Source of the DNA: Valencia hispanica
Taxonomy: Eukaryota; Chordata; Actinopteri; Cyprinodontiformes; Valenciidae
Length of the DNA stretch: 64,000 nt
Direction: 5' to 3'
Assembly: GCA_963556495.2 (NCBI GenBank)
Contig: OY747701.1
Coordinates: 38,029,001-38,093,000, forward strand
A program made the position numbers and the translations under genes. This document shows positions 49,161 to 61,129 of the stretch, in pieces. Below the pieces are notes generated by a model. The model was not told where the DNA came from. It worked only from the letters and a program-made list of their open reading frames with translations, and searched no databases. Position 1 is the first letter of the stretch. Each line of letters opens with the position of its first letter.

Positions 49161-51420
49161 GGGGGTATGAGGACAGGGGTGGAGGTGGTGGGGTATGGGG
49201 CAACAGGGGTGGGGGACAGCTATGTCTTTGAGGTAGATCAGTCACTCTGGACAGTCATCTGATGATTTTCTTCACTTTTTTACTTCTTTTTTTGCTCTTT
49301 TCTGACTAAGGTTGCATAAAAGCCGGATGTGTGTGCTTCATTTGCCTTCAGACAACGAAGTGGGAGTGCAAGTCTCATGAATCATATCTGCTAAAGCTGG
49401 AGGGCAAACAGACAAAAGATCTAGGTCAGATGTTTTCCTCTTATATGTCTTTGGTCCATGAAATATTATACTTTAAGTTACAGCATTGAAAAGTGACATT
49501 TCCAACTAAAAACTTTGCTAATACAGTTTCCTTTCAGTAAGGTTTGTTTAGACAGTGTCGACTCTCAACAAAAATCATCTCAGAAGGTTCAGTTCAGTTT
49601 AATTCATATCTACAGTATACAGTCCATCTCAATACAAATGAGGGATTTGATCAAATGGATGTTAGTGTTTCGTATTGGACTTTCCAGTTTGACAGCGGTT
49701 TGCTACTCTGTTGTCAGGCAAATAAAGATTTCTGAGATTAACCAAGATTGCAGTTCTGAACATCACCTTTAGTTAATAAACACTTTAGCTGCTCTCACTG
49801 TCACACCATTTTAAAACTACAATGTTTTCATACTCTGTTATCAGTCACAATCCAAGCGACAGTTTACTGAAGCAACTTTTGAATGAGTTTTAGTTCAATT
49901 TCTGGTGGTGTTTTTTCAATGTATTGATTAGATTTGTTTACTTTTGTACAGAATAATGTTAAAATTAGTGGACAAAGCCTGGCATTTGAATAGATGTGTA
50001 AACTTTTGGGAGCCAATGTAGGTTAAAGACAATTTTTTTTAAGCTGACTTTTTTGCATTAGGGTAAATATATTTCTAGTATCTAACTACAAAAATAATTC
50101 CCTTTATTATGTTTAGAATCTCAAGAAATACCATATGGAAATAAAACTAGAGATGCGCCAATCAAGCAGCCAGTAGATGGGATTTGGCCAAACTTACTGT
50201 AATTAGATGTGATTGATGATTGACAGGTTAAAAAAATTGAATTTCTATTTTCCTATTTAAATAAATGCATCAAAGCAAAAACTTTCCACAATTTTCAATC
50301 TATTAATGCTTCAACTCAATGGATTTACTCTGATGCACTTTTCTGAGTTTTGTCAAATTCAGACAAAGGTTAGGGAAATATACTTTGGTGCGTAAATGAG
50401 GATAATCTTGTAATTAATTCATTTTTAGATGGATTCAAACTTTTACCTCTACCAAATGTTTTTAAGCTCATTTTTTTGTTTTTATGCATTTTAGTGCTTA
50501 GAAAAATACTGGAATCTGTCAAAATCAGAATCAGTAGGTAAAATTTCAAAAGAAAGCTGAATCCTATATGAACCAGGTCAAGCCTGATCAGTGCATTGCC
50601 AATTAAAACTATGTAACAGCGTTTCATCTCGTTATACAAATAGAAATGTAAAGCTTTTGTTTACATCTATACACTGCTTAACAATCTACATGCTGTCTCC
50701 CTGCTGCTCATGGGACTGTAATAACTTAATGTAAAACAGCTTGAAGTCATTGGTGAATAAGGTGGCATTTAAATCACAGAAGCATTAATCTAACAAACAA
50801 AGAAAAACAGAGATTGTCAACATAATACAAACTAGGCAGCTTTATTTCACTGCTTGCAGAAACACAAGAGATCCTCGGACAGCAGCCATACTGGAGAGAT
50901 CCCCCCTCTGGGTGACAAATCAGGACAGACAGCTCAAGACACTTCAAAGGCAGACAATGACCAGTCTGATAATTTTATGTCTGTGTCTCACAAACTGGCC
51001 ATCACGGCTAAAGGGGCAGACTGTAGCAGACGACACAACACAAACAAACACACACTCCAAACTCCCCGCACTCCGCCCCACTCCACCCAGGAAAAAACAC
51101 ACACATCGTGCACATACGCCACTGTCTCAGAGACAAACACAAGAGAGTGCTCAAATCACATACACACATTTCACCTTTACTGTGTCTCTCATTACCAGAT
51201 GAAACCAACCGTACATTGATTCACAAAATGGAAGGGAAGAACGCATTAGTGTGTAATCACTGACTCCTGCATCGATTGGGGGGATGAATTAAAGGGCAAA
51301 GCAATATCATCAGTTGGTATAGGCCTTGGCTACACACAAATTACAGCTTCAAGGGGAAACATGACTACCTTAACCTCACTGTCCACCAGTGCATATAGCC
51401 TAGCCTACGATGAATGACAA

Positions 51421-51438
51421 TAATAATAATAATAATAA
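51421..51438. repeat. short TAA repeat
   Basis: Six TAA units in elp4 intron 2. Confidence 0.85.
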
Positions 51439-53036
51439 CACAGTGGAAGACATTTAAGCGCCTAGAAAACCCACTTGTGATTTATGTTATTCTGAAAACT
51501 TCTATAAAACATCTGTAGAGGAGCATATTAATGAAGGAGCCACCGAAAAGTGTGAACACCTGGGATTCTAACAGGAGACCTCCAGCTTATTAGTCTATTT
51601 CTCAGTCTGCTTGAGAGTGACGCACTTACCACAGAGAAGCACACTCTATTTACAGTGCAGCGAAAAATTATTTGGCCTCTTATAGATTTCTTTTAGTCAC
51701 AATTAAATATCCCAGGTGAAAAAAACAAAAAGAATGTTTAATACCAAATAAAGATGATTTAAGTAAATACAAAATGCAATTTTCAAATTTGGATTTTATT
51801 TAAAAAATGTAAAAAGGTAACTTTTCCATTTATTTGTTGAATTTCTGGCCCACTGTATTTTGTAGTTAATCTAAGTAAGTCCCATTGGAGGGTTTTGAGC
51901 ATGGAGCATAGCAGACACAGATCGATCGATAGAGTTGTGGAGACATTTAAAACAGGGTTGGGTTAAAAATGAATATCACAGAGTACAGTTCAATCCATCA
52001 TCATAACAACTTCGTCCTACGCTGCACAAATCTGGCTGCGAGAAGAAACCCTTTTTGTAAAAAAGCCATAAGAGTTTTTCAGGCATGTGGAGGACAATAC
52101 AAACAGTGTAGGAGATGGTGCGGTCAGACGACAGAAAAACTGAGGTTTCAGGCCTAAATGCAAAATGATATTTGTGGGGGAAAAGTAGCACTATACAATA
52201 TCCTATGCAGTAAGGCTTACCTACTATTGAGGACAACGAGGTCAGTAATCTTTGGCTGTGTATTTAATGAATAAATAATTTAAATAATGATACTGAACAA
52301 CCTGCTTGGTTATCTGTGGTCCACCAGGTTACAGTCGAGACATGGGTGCATGAGACGAGGGTTACAAGTGGGACAAGTTCCCTGCGCTTCCTGTGTCGGT
52401 GCACTCAGTCCCCTGCACTTTTTTTTTTTTTTACTGCTGTTTAAGTCGTTAGTATGCGATAGCGTATTTTTCCGAGCTGTCTTTAAATGCACCTTAAGCG
52501 TACACATGCTTAAGTGGATCACCAACAGGTGCTGGTGAGCAGAGCAGAATGTTCAGCAACCCATTCAGAGGAAGCAAAAGGCAAAAACCTTTGCCCAGTT
52601 TTTTCCAAACAAGATGCAAGTTGAGTTATGTTGTTCCATGCAGATAATATTAGCCAAATGAGTCCTACTCAAGACATGTAAAGCTGGTTAACAATACCAA
52701 TGTTACCTATATGACACCCCTTGCTAATTAGTTTATGCTAGGAATAAACCTTAACTTTACTGCGTTCCACATATTTTAAAGAAATCTTTATTGCTACAAT
52801 AAAAAAAACAGGGTCGGGGAGGGTCTGCACGGGTGGAAAAAGAATGTGAATGGCTGAGAAAAAATATATATGGCATAAGAGGGACTTTGAGATAAATTTC
52901 CACAGTAATATCACTGCTACTCATCCTAATTTTTATTTCAGAATTTAGCGATATCCATTTTTGTTTATCTTTAATGCCACAATAGTAAAGACCAGAGTCA
53001 GGGAGGAGACATAAGACACGAGGCCAGAAGCAGTGA

Positions 53037-53051
53037 AGATGATGATGATGA
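53037..53051. repeat. short GAT repeat
   Basis: Five GAT-type units in elp4 intron 2. Confidence 0.85.
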
Positions 53052-53979
53052 TACAAGGTCTTTATAGGTAAGGAGAGATTAGAACTTGCTGAGAGAAAGA
53101 TATCCATTCCTGGGAGAAAACCACCAGGATCAACCATAGTGAGTTTTCTTTTGTTTAATATTCTTTCGAACATTTAGCCATCTTCCCTCACACCTGATAT
53201 TTTGTAGATAGTAAATCAAGCAAAGTAGATTATAGCGTTTGTTCTGGTAATTCGATTTATGTCAGTGAGTTTGAACGCCTATAAAAGAAATTGTATTCTG
53301 AAGAGGTGATCGGACATCATTATACGTTATTTATTGTGATTTACTGAAGCCAGTGCATGAGCTCGAACCTTCATTCTTTAACCTGTTGTTGTTAAATCTT
53401 TCCAGATTGAAACAAACAGTCAAATGAGACTGACATTTGAGCTAAGTTATTTGTTTCTACTGAGCAGGTGGCACCTTGTAACTATTAGTTTTATTAATAG
53501 TAATAATGATTAATAACTGTCTTTGAACCACTATTAATATTGCTAATAACTAAGCCAGCACACTCATTGTGCAACAGTGATTCATATGGTTCTTTAGCCA
53601 CTGAGGAAAGGTGTGACTGAATCCGACAGGATGATGTATAGCCTCCACCGTGGAGATGAGACTTTTGTCCCTAATGTTATAAAAACACTGACTGGGATTA
53701 ATACATTCAGTATATAATCCACAGAATCATTTGTTTAGTTATTACATTGACACATATGGAATGTATGCAAGAATTTTGCATCCAAGGCCCAAATAAGTAT
53801 TTGATCCAATATTCCCATCAAGTTCCCTTGATGTTACTTTACATGAATTTCCTCACATGAGTGCACACAAGCAAATACACATGTCACATACTTTGTAATC
53901 AATGAGCATGGGAGCATCAATGTGAGCGTGGGATAATGGATGGTGGACCTTGGTAAATTTGAAACTCTGGACACAGCCT

Positions 53980-54545
53980 TACCAGACAGACCATGTGGCA
54001 TCCTGCTGTAGAAGATGCCTTTCTTTAGTAGGAACATGGAAGATTTTCAAAGATTAAGGAAAGATGAATTTGGCTAAATAAAGGGCAACAGAGAAGAAAA
54101 TATGCGAGTACTTTTCAGCAGGACAACGGCCGTGAACATACAAAACCGCAATGGAATTGTTCAAACCAAAGACTAGGCCTATTCATGTGTTAGAATAACC
54201 CAAAATCCAGACCTAAATTCAATTGAGTATTTGCGCTAAGACCTGATAATTGCTGCTCACATATGCTTTCAAAAATTTCAGTCTGTAGAAACAAAAGCTG
54301 ATAGAGACATACCCCCAAAAGAGTTACAACTTAAAATGATGGTCTTTAAGAAAATTGACTCAGCTGAAAACAAATCCAAGCAACACTTCACTGGTTAAAA
54401 AAGAACGAAAACCCATGTTTTTTCCACAATTATGTACTACTCTGTGTTAATCTTTTACATAAAATCCCTATAAAATTCATTGAAATTTTTGGATATAATA
54501 TGTGGAAAAGTTCGAGGGGTGTGAATACTTTTGCAAGGCACTGCA
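53980..54545 (+). mobile_element. Tc1-like transposase relic
   Basis: Plus-strand 3' half of a Tc1 element. It preserves the order 'tttcagcaggacaacggcc', 'acctaaattcaattgagta', 'gtagagacataccccaaaa'-type sequence and the terminal 'gggtgtgaatacttttgcaa', ending near GGCACTG. Frames are broken by stops and indels. Confidence 0.75.
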
Positions 54546-55157
54546 TATATGCCAAAATACTAACAGTAGCCGATATAAGATCTGCAGATGGGTTTCATTT
54601 AGTTCTGTGTTGAAAAAAATAGATTATCTGATTCTGAATCGATTCCTAAAAATTCTTAAAAAATTGATTCGTTCATGCAAAACTTGATTTAATCGCTTAA
54701 CATTTGCCTCGTTTGCCATTTTTAAAGGTAAAATAGGAGGGGAAACTTCAGACAGGCATTTTAAGCCTGTATGGGTTAATACTGACATCCCCTGGTAAAC
54801 TGTAACCCCACCCAGTGTTGCATCATTGAATTACAGTCATGTAATTAAGGTAACAGCTAAAAAAAATGTTTTTAATAGCACTGACTCATATCAATATCGA
54901 ACTGGAACAGATTGGATTGGATTGTGATAATGAACTCTCACTCATGAGAATCGGAATCGAATCAATTGCAGAAATTTGAATCGATACCCAGCTCTAGTTT
55001 CATTATTTAAATATTTTGTATTTCATATACAAAATTAAGGCTATAGCAAACATAACAAAAAAAAAATCAAAGTTCAAATGTCTGAATAATTCAGGCCAGA
55101 ATGGATTATCTACATAAACTAATAAAATATTACCTTGAATATGACATAGTGTTGAAT

Positions 55158-55357
55158 TGGTTGCTCTAAATTGCCCTTAGGTATGAGTGTGTGCGTACAT
55201 GGTTGTTTGTCCTGTATGTCTCTGTGTTGCCCTGCGATGGACTGGCGACCTGTCCAGGGTGTACCCTGCCTCTCGCCCCTTGACTGCTGGAGATAGGCAC
55301 CAGCCGCTCCGCAACCCTACATAGGATGGACGGGTATGGAAAATGGATGGATGGATG
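55158..55357 (+). mobile_element. SINE 3' part, same family as 10923
   Basis: Truncated copy starting at the 'ctaaattgccctt' phrase and running to the ATGG repeat; the tRNA head is missing. It keeps the 'tgctggagataggcaccagccgc' segment that the 10923 copy lacks. Confidence 0.75.
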
Positions 55358-55770
55358 ACATAGTGTAACTTTGAGAACTTATATCCTTAAGTATAATAAA
55401 TTCATCACTGTTTTGGTCGTCTTGTTGTTTATCGATCTATGTTTCCCTTAAATTATGTCTGATTGAATAGTTCCTATTTATCTGGAGCATTTAGTAAGAA
55501 ATATGATGACTGAGGCTCTGTGGTTTATTTTAATTTAGAAAAATAGGTATATTAAGCTGCAACAATTTTTCAGATTTTGTAAACAACAGCATATACTCCT
55601 TCAGTGTGATTAACCTGTTAAACCTGCTAAAAAAAACACTAATCCTTACTAGGTAAAAAAAACAATACACATGTTTTAGGTCAGATTTTACCAAAAAGGA
55701 CTAGGAAACACTATGTGTAGAATGTAGACAATAAGATGTATTTATGAAAAATGTAAAGAGAAAAACTCAC

Positions 55771-55806
55771 CAATGAGAAGTACTGTGCCTACTGCTAATC
55801 CACCAC
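55771..55806 (-). CDS. elp4: elp4 coding exon 2 (36-nt microexon)
   Basis: A 36-nt exon preceded by CTAACAG and followed by GTGAGT. Joined to exon 1 it completes LLGGG and reads GGLAVGTVLLI, identical in pattern to the vertebrate ELP4 glycine-rich turn that occupies the position of the P-loop in RecA-fold proteins. Elp4 lacks a canonical GKT/GKS Walker A here, and this copy follows the family in that respect. It enters in phase 1 and leaves in phase 1. It is too short for ORF finding and was located by reading the glycine-rich codons between the two splice sites. Confidence 0.92.
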
Positions 55807-57624
55807 CTGTTAGGGAAGGAAATAAAAATTTACATATTACTAGAATTTTCCTAAAAAGTATAAGCATCATGTAGGTCTGCTGCTGAGCACAGCAATCTCC
55901 TTCTCCGTCAGGACAAAACTGAATTACTTATTTAGAAAATGCACAGCAGCAAAACACTCCAGTTGTTTTTGTAAGCATGACCATTTGAGTGAGCAATATG
56001 GCATGTTAGCTTCTACAAACTTGAAGCAGCTATCTCTTTCTTTTTCGTTTGAATGATAATGGTGCTTATCTTCATGTAATGTAACAAAATTAACACCTAA
56101 AAATAAAATAATATCGTTAATAAAACATGGGATAGAAAGGATTCAGAATCCCATCATTTTCGAAGTGTCTTAAATGCCAAAATGCAGAGTGCTTAAATCT
56201 AAATTATGACAAAGCAAAAAATATATATACTATCAAGTTCAGTAGAGCGGTTCTGAAAAATGTTATCAAAGTTATTCAGACACACTCTGAACAGAATAAG
56301 TAATTATTTAAAAAATACACAATTGCATGGATATCAAGAGTATTAGCTTACTCCAACTTGCACAAAAAAACCTTTGACCATATCTGTCCAACACTCTCCA
56401 CTGTTTATGCCCTGCTCCCATGTACCTGTTTAAAGTTATGATCTGATTTGACATGGGTTGCTTTAAAATTCAGTGTGCACATGTTGACATTGATGATTCG
56501 GTATAAGGTTGCACAATGTATCCTAAATGTATAGGCAGAAGCAATATTGGGTACAGTGTGAATATAAAAAAAAATGCATATGCAAGAAATGCAAGAAAGG
56601 CTAATATATTCCAAGATGCAAGAACTCACAGTGTCACAGTGAGAGTCAGTTTGTTTAATTGAATTTCACTGCATTAGATGCTGCTAAATATAAAAGAAGC
56701 TACTTGCAGTGTTGCAGCAGCACCATTAGAGGAGAGAGAACCAGAAGTGGTTTAATGCGGAAAAAACAGGTAAAAAAACAAAAAACAGGATGAATGGGAT
56801 TCCCCACTGGGACAAATAATGTGAGCTTGTCATGTGTAGTCATGCAGCTCCAGGTAAAAAAGGACACCCATCCAAACTAGGTGAAAGATACATTTCAGGT
56901 GAATACAACTATTTTATTAACGCCACCAGATATTTGAAATGAAAAATAATTTTTGATTATTCTAATATCATTTGGAATGTCTGAAAACCTTTATTTATAT
57001 TTTGTATCTATTAAAATCTGCTTCACACATCAACATTAAATTACTTCCAACAACCTTACTACAATCTATTGGATATCTAGAATGCAATGAGATCCACTTT
57101 GTAGATATGTGAAGCATGGACTTATCTAATAACTTTAGTTTAGATATCCACATTGTTCATCCTGGATTGGAAAAATGCCCTCGTTGATTTCGGAGACGAA
57201 ATTAATGAGAAAAAAAATCTATTTGGCGAGAGAAATAGCTCAATAAGACACTTTTGAAGAAGAAGAAGAAGAAGAAGAAGAAGAAGAAGAAGAAGAAGAA
57301 GAAGAAGAAGAAGAAGAAGAAGAAGAAGAAGAAGAAGAAGAAGAAGAAGAAGAAGAAGAAGAAGAAGAAGAAGAAGAAGAAGAAGAAGAAGAAGAAGAAG
57401 AAGAAGAAGAAGAAGAAGAAGAATTTTTTAAAATAATATTAAAACAATAAGCTCAATTATTAATTCAACAAGCACGTTTGTTTCCGACAAAGATCCATCG
57501 TATTGCTTTTATATCGTAAAGGGTTGAAAATATGCAGTGTAGGGTTGTTTGCAGCTGAGTGTATCCACTCTGTCCAGCATTGTATTAAACTCGCTGTTAG
57601 CATGTGTAGCAGCAGGACACTGAC
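55807..57624 (-). other. elp4: elp4 intron 1
   Basis: A 1.8-kb intron. Apart from the (GAA)56 tract at its 5' end, the sequence 55810-57250 is AT-rich and shows no recognisable element. Confidence 0.7.
57256..57423 (+). repeat. (GAA)56 microsatellite in elp4 intron 1
   Basis: An uninterrupted run of 56 GAA units, 168 bp. It lies 202 bp downstream of the exon 1 donor on the transcribed side, so the elp4 pre-mRNA would carry (UUC)56. Any lysine-rich open frame through it is an artefact of the repeat. Confidence 0.99.
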
Positions 57625-57802
57625 CGAGCAGATAGTCCAGCGACGTGACACCGGTCGAAACTAAAAGCTGTCCGTGTTGGACCGAAGGTCTCGTTCCGGG
57701 GATGGAGATCAATTTACTCCTTGTTTTCTTCTGAAAGCTCGTACTATTAACCGGTAAACGTTCAGCTGAGGTTTTACCCACACTGCTCACGGGAGCTGCC
57801 AT
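57625..57802 (-). CDS. elp4: elp4 coding exon 1
   Basis: Encodes residues 1-59 plus the first base of codon 60 of Elongator subunit 4. The start chosen is the internal methionine at 57802-57800 ([11 protein letters not shown]), because vertebrate ELP4 also begins MAA and this ATG sits in a YY1-like context. The same frame stays open 14 codons further upstream to another ATG, which is less likely. The N-terminus is variable and low-conservation. Near residues 31-60 the family-specific stretch [18 protein letters not shown] and LDYLLG appears, which opens the RecA-like domain. The exon ends in CTCG followed by donor GTCAGT. Translation beyond the donor loses all similarity, which supports the splice site. 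A (GAA)56 tract lies about 200 bp downstream, in intron 1. Confidence 0.93.
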
Positions 57803-57805
57803 ATT
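57795..57805 (-). promoter_or_regulatory. YY1-like site overlapping the elp4 start codon
   Basis: On the minus strand the start codon lies in AATATGGCAGC, which fits the AANATGGCNGC form of the YY1 site often found at the start codon of housekeeping genes. This supports the chosen ATG over the upstream in-frame one. Confidence 0.45.
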
Positions 57806-57990
57806 GCTAGTAATGACGACAATGTTATGGCGCGTGTTGTCCAATCAAAGAAGAGTTCGGCGCAGCTCGACCAATAACAAAGCTGTTTATTATGTAGTAA
57901 AATGACGAAGGTCACAATGGGAGGTTGGAGTTGTTGTGAGTGCATGCTTAAAGCGTTGGACTGTAAATGAAAAAAGCGCCACAGATCTAT
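57803..57990. promoter_or_regulatory. elp4 promoter, probably divergent with immp1l
   Basis: Immediately upstream of the elp4 start codon is a short CpG-richer stretch. Two CCAAT boxes on the plus strand start at 57841 (CCAATCA) and 57871 (CCAATAA), 30 bp apart. No TATA box is seen. In vertebrates ELP4 and IMMP1L are divergently transcribed from a shared promoter; the compact CCAAT-rich layout agrees with that. Exact transcription starts cannot be set from sequence. Confidence 0.55.
57900..57990 (+). other. possible non-coding first exon of immp1l
   Basis: On the plus strand, just past the CCAAT boxes, is AGATCTAT followed by GTAAGT at 57991, a strong donor. Human IMMP1L starts with a non-coding exon divergent from ELP4, so this could be its fish counterpart. 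No IMMP1L coding exon (mitochondrial inner-membrane peptidase subunit, with its SGPSMEPT motif) was found up to 64000. The assignment rests on synteny and one splice site only, and the 5' end is arbitrary. Confidence 0.25.
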
Positions 57991-58326
57991 GTAAGTTAAT
58001 AGCTGCTGCTATATGTTTATCAATACTCACTACGAATAATTGTTGTGTTCGTGGCGATACATAGAAGCTAGTCAGAGCCGAAAAGCAGCTGCTCACTGCA
58101 GGGCATGCACAGAAAAAACACATTGCTCGTTTAGAGCATTAACATTATCGTTAATCTGTCTATAATAGGCTACTCATAAACTATTTTTTTAACCCAGAGA
58201 GTATGAATCTTTTTGAGAAGGTTTCGGGAAACATTTTTGATGAAAGGGTTTTTGTTGCAATTATCTGCAACGTTTTGATTTGTGATTTTCGTTCAGAAAA
58301 ACAAGTTTAGTATTTTTGTGCTTGTT

Positions 58327-58358
58327 ATGATTAAGTTTTAATCATAAAACTTAATCAT
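58327..58358. repeat. inverted repeat, 14-bp perfect arms
   Basis: ATGATTAAGTTTTA (58327-58340) and its exact complement (58345-58358) are separated by ATCA. Located about 0.5 kb right of the elp4 start. Confidence 0.8.
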
Positions 58359-58489
58359 TGTTTATTAAGTTACCACAGAGTAATTGAAAATAAGAATGAA
58401 GATTGATGCTGAATAGCTGGTTTTTAAAGTATTTTGAAAGTAATTTTAGAAAGCACAACAAAATATATCGAATATAGGGGACATTCACA

Positions 58490-59010
58490 GGTGGACTTGC
58501 TGGTATGCTTCGGATCATTAGGAATAACCCAAGTTTGCTTGAGCTTAAGGTCATGAACTGACGTTGTTTTTTTCTGAAATGTGGTGTTAGTTTTACACCA
58601 AATGAAACGGGATGTGCGCCTTCCAAAGATTGTGCACTTCTTTTTTGTCAATTAACAGAAAGTTGAGTTGACTCTCCATCTGTAGATTACAGCTCCCACT
58701 ATGGTTTATTAAGAGCCTAGTCAATTATCGTTTCACATTTGCTTTTTGAGATATTTCAGCCTACTTAATGCTGTTGAACATTTTTAAAGAGATTTCTCAA
58801 TTTCACAGATCTGGCAGTTAACAGGCCTAAGTGCAATTGAACTTAGATGCATAAGAACATATTTAATTACATTTAAATCAAGAGTTACACACGGGACAAA
58901 ATAACTTTTTGTATTTACTCAGTTTATTTTTGTGCGGGAGTAAAATAATTTTGATGATCTGAAGCATTTAAGTGTAACAAGCAAAAACTGAAGATATTTA
59001 TAATCAAGCC
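58490..59010 (-). mobile_element. Tc1-like fragment, minus strand
   Basis: 58495-58650 contains 'ttgctggtatgcttcggatcatt', 'tttctgaaatgtggtgttag' and 'acgggatgtgcgccttccaaa', all from the complement of a Tc1 transposase. 58900-59010 has a terminal-type piece ('gatctgaagcatttaagtgt'). The middle is not recognisable. Confidence 0.55.
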
Positions 59011-59214
59011 TTCCTTCTGGAAAAACACACATTCTTTCACGTAGCATTTTTGATGAGACCAACTCAGACGTGCAGCATTTACCACAACAAGGGGGCAAAT
59101 AGTGAGCTAATGATGAGCCCTGCATCAATTCATTTGTGTTAAACATTTAAACTTCATTTTACTGCATCCACCTCTTGGTGAAACATATTTGTGCACTTCT
59201 ATTCCTGTGTTTTT

Positions 59215-59995
59215 TATTTTTATTTTCATGGACAGATTCCAAAGGCATAATTTTGGAGAGGAAGGCTTCTGGTTTTGGAATTTCAGGGTCTCATCTTTGA
59301 TTTTGGCAGATGATGCGATTCTGTTGGCATGTTTGGTTTATGACCTCCTTTATTGTTCTTTGGAGTTAGTTACAGTTGAATGTAAACAGACTGAGATGAA
59401 AGTATCTTGGTGTCTTGTTCACGAGTGATGGTAGAATGGAGAAGAAAATTGGTAGACGGACTGGGGACTCGTCTGCAGTAATGCGGGTGCTATCCCAGGC
59501 TGCTGAGCCACATGCAAAACTCTTGATTTACTAATTCATCTCTGTCCTTAACTCCTCAGATGGATTAAATGGTTCATGAGCAAAAGAAGAAAGTCCTGTA
59601 TACAAGCAGCTGCAATACGCTTCCTCCATAGGGTGACTGGGCTCACCCTTGGTGATAGGGTGAGGAGCTCCCTCTTCTGGGGGGGCTGCTCAGAATAGAG
59701 CTGCTGTTCTTTCACATCAAGAGGAGTCAGCAGAGGTTGTTCAGGCATCCAGTCAGGATGCTTCCTGGGTCCTTCACTGTGGAGGTTTTTTCAGGCACTC
59801 GAGCTGAAAAAAAGGGCAGACCCAGGACTCACTGGAGAGACTATGTATCTACTCGCTGGGACAGGCTCTAGGATCCCCCAGGCTGAGATAGAGAATGTTT
59901 CACTGGAGAGGGATGTCTGAGTTTCTGTTTTAGACCTGTTGCCATCATGACCCAATCATGAATAAGCTAAAGACAATGGCGTAATGGATTGATGG
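59215..59995 (+). mobile_element. Rex1/Babar-like LINE relic
   Basis: The plus-strand 3' part of a reverse-transcriptase element. The first segment encodes VSSLILADDAILLACL, a degenerate form of the FADDxxLL catalytic box, then VTVECKQTEMKVSW. Later, in other frames, come pieces resembling YLGVLFTSDGRMEKKI and RRSSAVM-type motifs. At least one frameshift and several stops interrupt the frame, so it is dead. It lies right of the elp4 promoter and ends near ATGG-like sequence. Confidence 0.7.
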
Positions 59996-60099
59996 AAATT
60001 CAACCTAGGTCTTATGTAATGTTAAACAAAAGGCTGATCTTGGATCTATTTCTACAAGTGCATAACAAATAAAGAGTCACAGAGATCACTGCAGACATT

Positions 60100-60580
60100 T
60101 ATTTATTCTGAGACCTTCAAAATATACTATTTACGACGACCCCTGTTGAATTTGATCATTTCAGAGTCCACTAACATTTCTTTTGGAGTCAAGACTGAGC
60201 AGTGGCATCCTTAAGACAGCTGTAAAAAGGTTTGTGTAGCAGAGAGGCCAGAGGGCTTATAGGATCGCAGGATGCTGTGATTCTCCCGAGGAAGCAATCG
60301 CCCAACTGCTCACTTTACAAACGCTCTCAGCAGAGACAGTCCTGCTGTTTTGACAGCACTGTGGAGACTTATGCATGTTGACAGGAGACTAAGGGAATAT
60401 ATCTTGACTGACAATGCCGGGCATTGTGGAGAGACTATACGAGCCAAATAAGATGCTCTGACTGACCTGCATTTTGAAAGGGAGATTCAGCTTCAGCAGT
60501 CTAATAAGTGCAGGGATTTCTGCTAATCTGTATAGTATTGTGACTGATTAACAAATCTCTGCTGGACTTTTACTCCACAA
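60100..60580. promoter_or_regulatory. candidate conserved element right of elp4, I
   Basis: Repeat-free, balanced sequence with CTAATAAG, CTGCTAATC and CTGATTAAC toward its right end, directly after the LINE relic. Confidence 0.3.
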
Positions 60581-61129
60581 AATTATTTTTAGTGTGTGCA
60601 CAGCAAGCTAGAGTAATTGTACAAAAATAACACACCTTTTCAAACCAGGATCTAGCGAGGAGGTGTGTTTTCTGCTTTTATTGTGTCAGCTGCTGTATCT
60701 GATTGAGCAAAATAATAGCAGCAGTCATAACATGTCAGACCTTTTCCTGGTCTGAATGTTTTGCTTTTTGCAGTGTTGCTCTGCCATCAGTGTGGAACTG
60801 CTATAAGGAGTATTGACTTATTGTGTCCAGAGGATGCCAGATTATCATCTGCATGCACCAAATTTGTTTTTTTAACAATGAACGAAAAACAATAGTCTAG
60901 CAGCACAGGCACAATTAATTTTATCAAAGGTTTCTTCCTTTTTTTCATTTATTCTATAGCCCCATATTTTGAATTACTTATGGTTTTCTCAAATGTTTTT
61001 GTTTAAGTCATATGTCGTTTTGACCTATTTGAAGACATTCAGAAACAATAAAAATGCAAAACATGTTCCTCTGAAGGAAATGGCAGTCTCATAATTGTAG
61101 GTGAGCTAAGACGTCTTTCACTAGTCTGT

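Larger units (their letters stand above)
47947..55770 (-). other. elp4: elp4 intron 2
   Basis: The 7.8-kb second intron. It holds a GC-richer island at 48880-49160, a Tc1 relic at 53980-54545 and a SINE tail at 55158-55357. 51654-51850 resembles a Tc1/MITE terminal piece (phrases of the type 'cagtgcagcgaaaaattatttgg') but could not be bounded. A TAA repeat lies near 51421 and a GAT repeat near 53037. Other stretches (48000-48870, 49170-51640, 51860-53970, 54550-55150, 55360-55765) show no gene or clear element. Confidence 0.65.
26781..57802 (-). other. elp4: elp4 gene body, exons 1-9 (last exon not in window)
   Basis: Elp4 is one of the three RecA-fold subunits (Elp4, Elp5, Elp6) that form the hetero-hexameric ring of Elongator, the complex needed for wobble-uridine modification of tRNA. 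The gene was recognised by reading nine minus-strand segments that match vertebrate ELP4 in order, all bounded by AG and GT. Exon lengths are 178, 36, 122, 135, 137, 79, 189, 109 and 107 nt; phases agree at all eight junctions and no stop occurs, giving 364 codons. Human ELP4 has 424 residues with about 43 in its last exon, so roughly 407 residues are expected here. Introns 1-8 measure about 1.8, 7.8, 2.5, 1.4, 2.8, 4.1, 7.3 and 2.2 kb. Intron 9 exceeds 26.7 kb and leaves the window. The identity is secure. The missing exon, UTRs and isoforms cannot be judged here. Confidence 0.95.

Noticed and set aside
50854..51219. 121-codon plus-strand open frame
   Set aside because: CA/ACAC-rich stretch in an intron; Thr/His-rich low-complexity translation without domain.
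57254..57436. poly-lysine open frame
   Set aside because: It is only the (GAA)56 repeat read in one frame.
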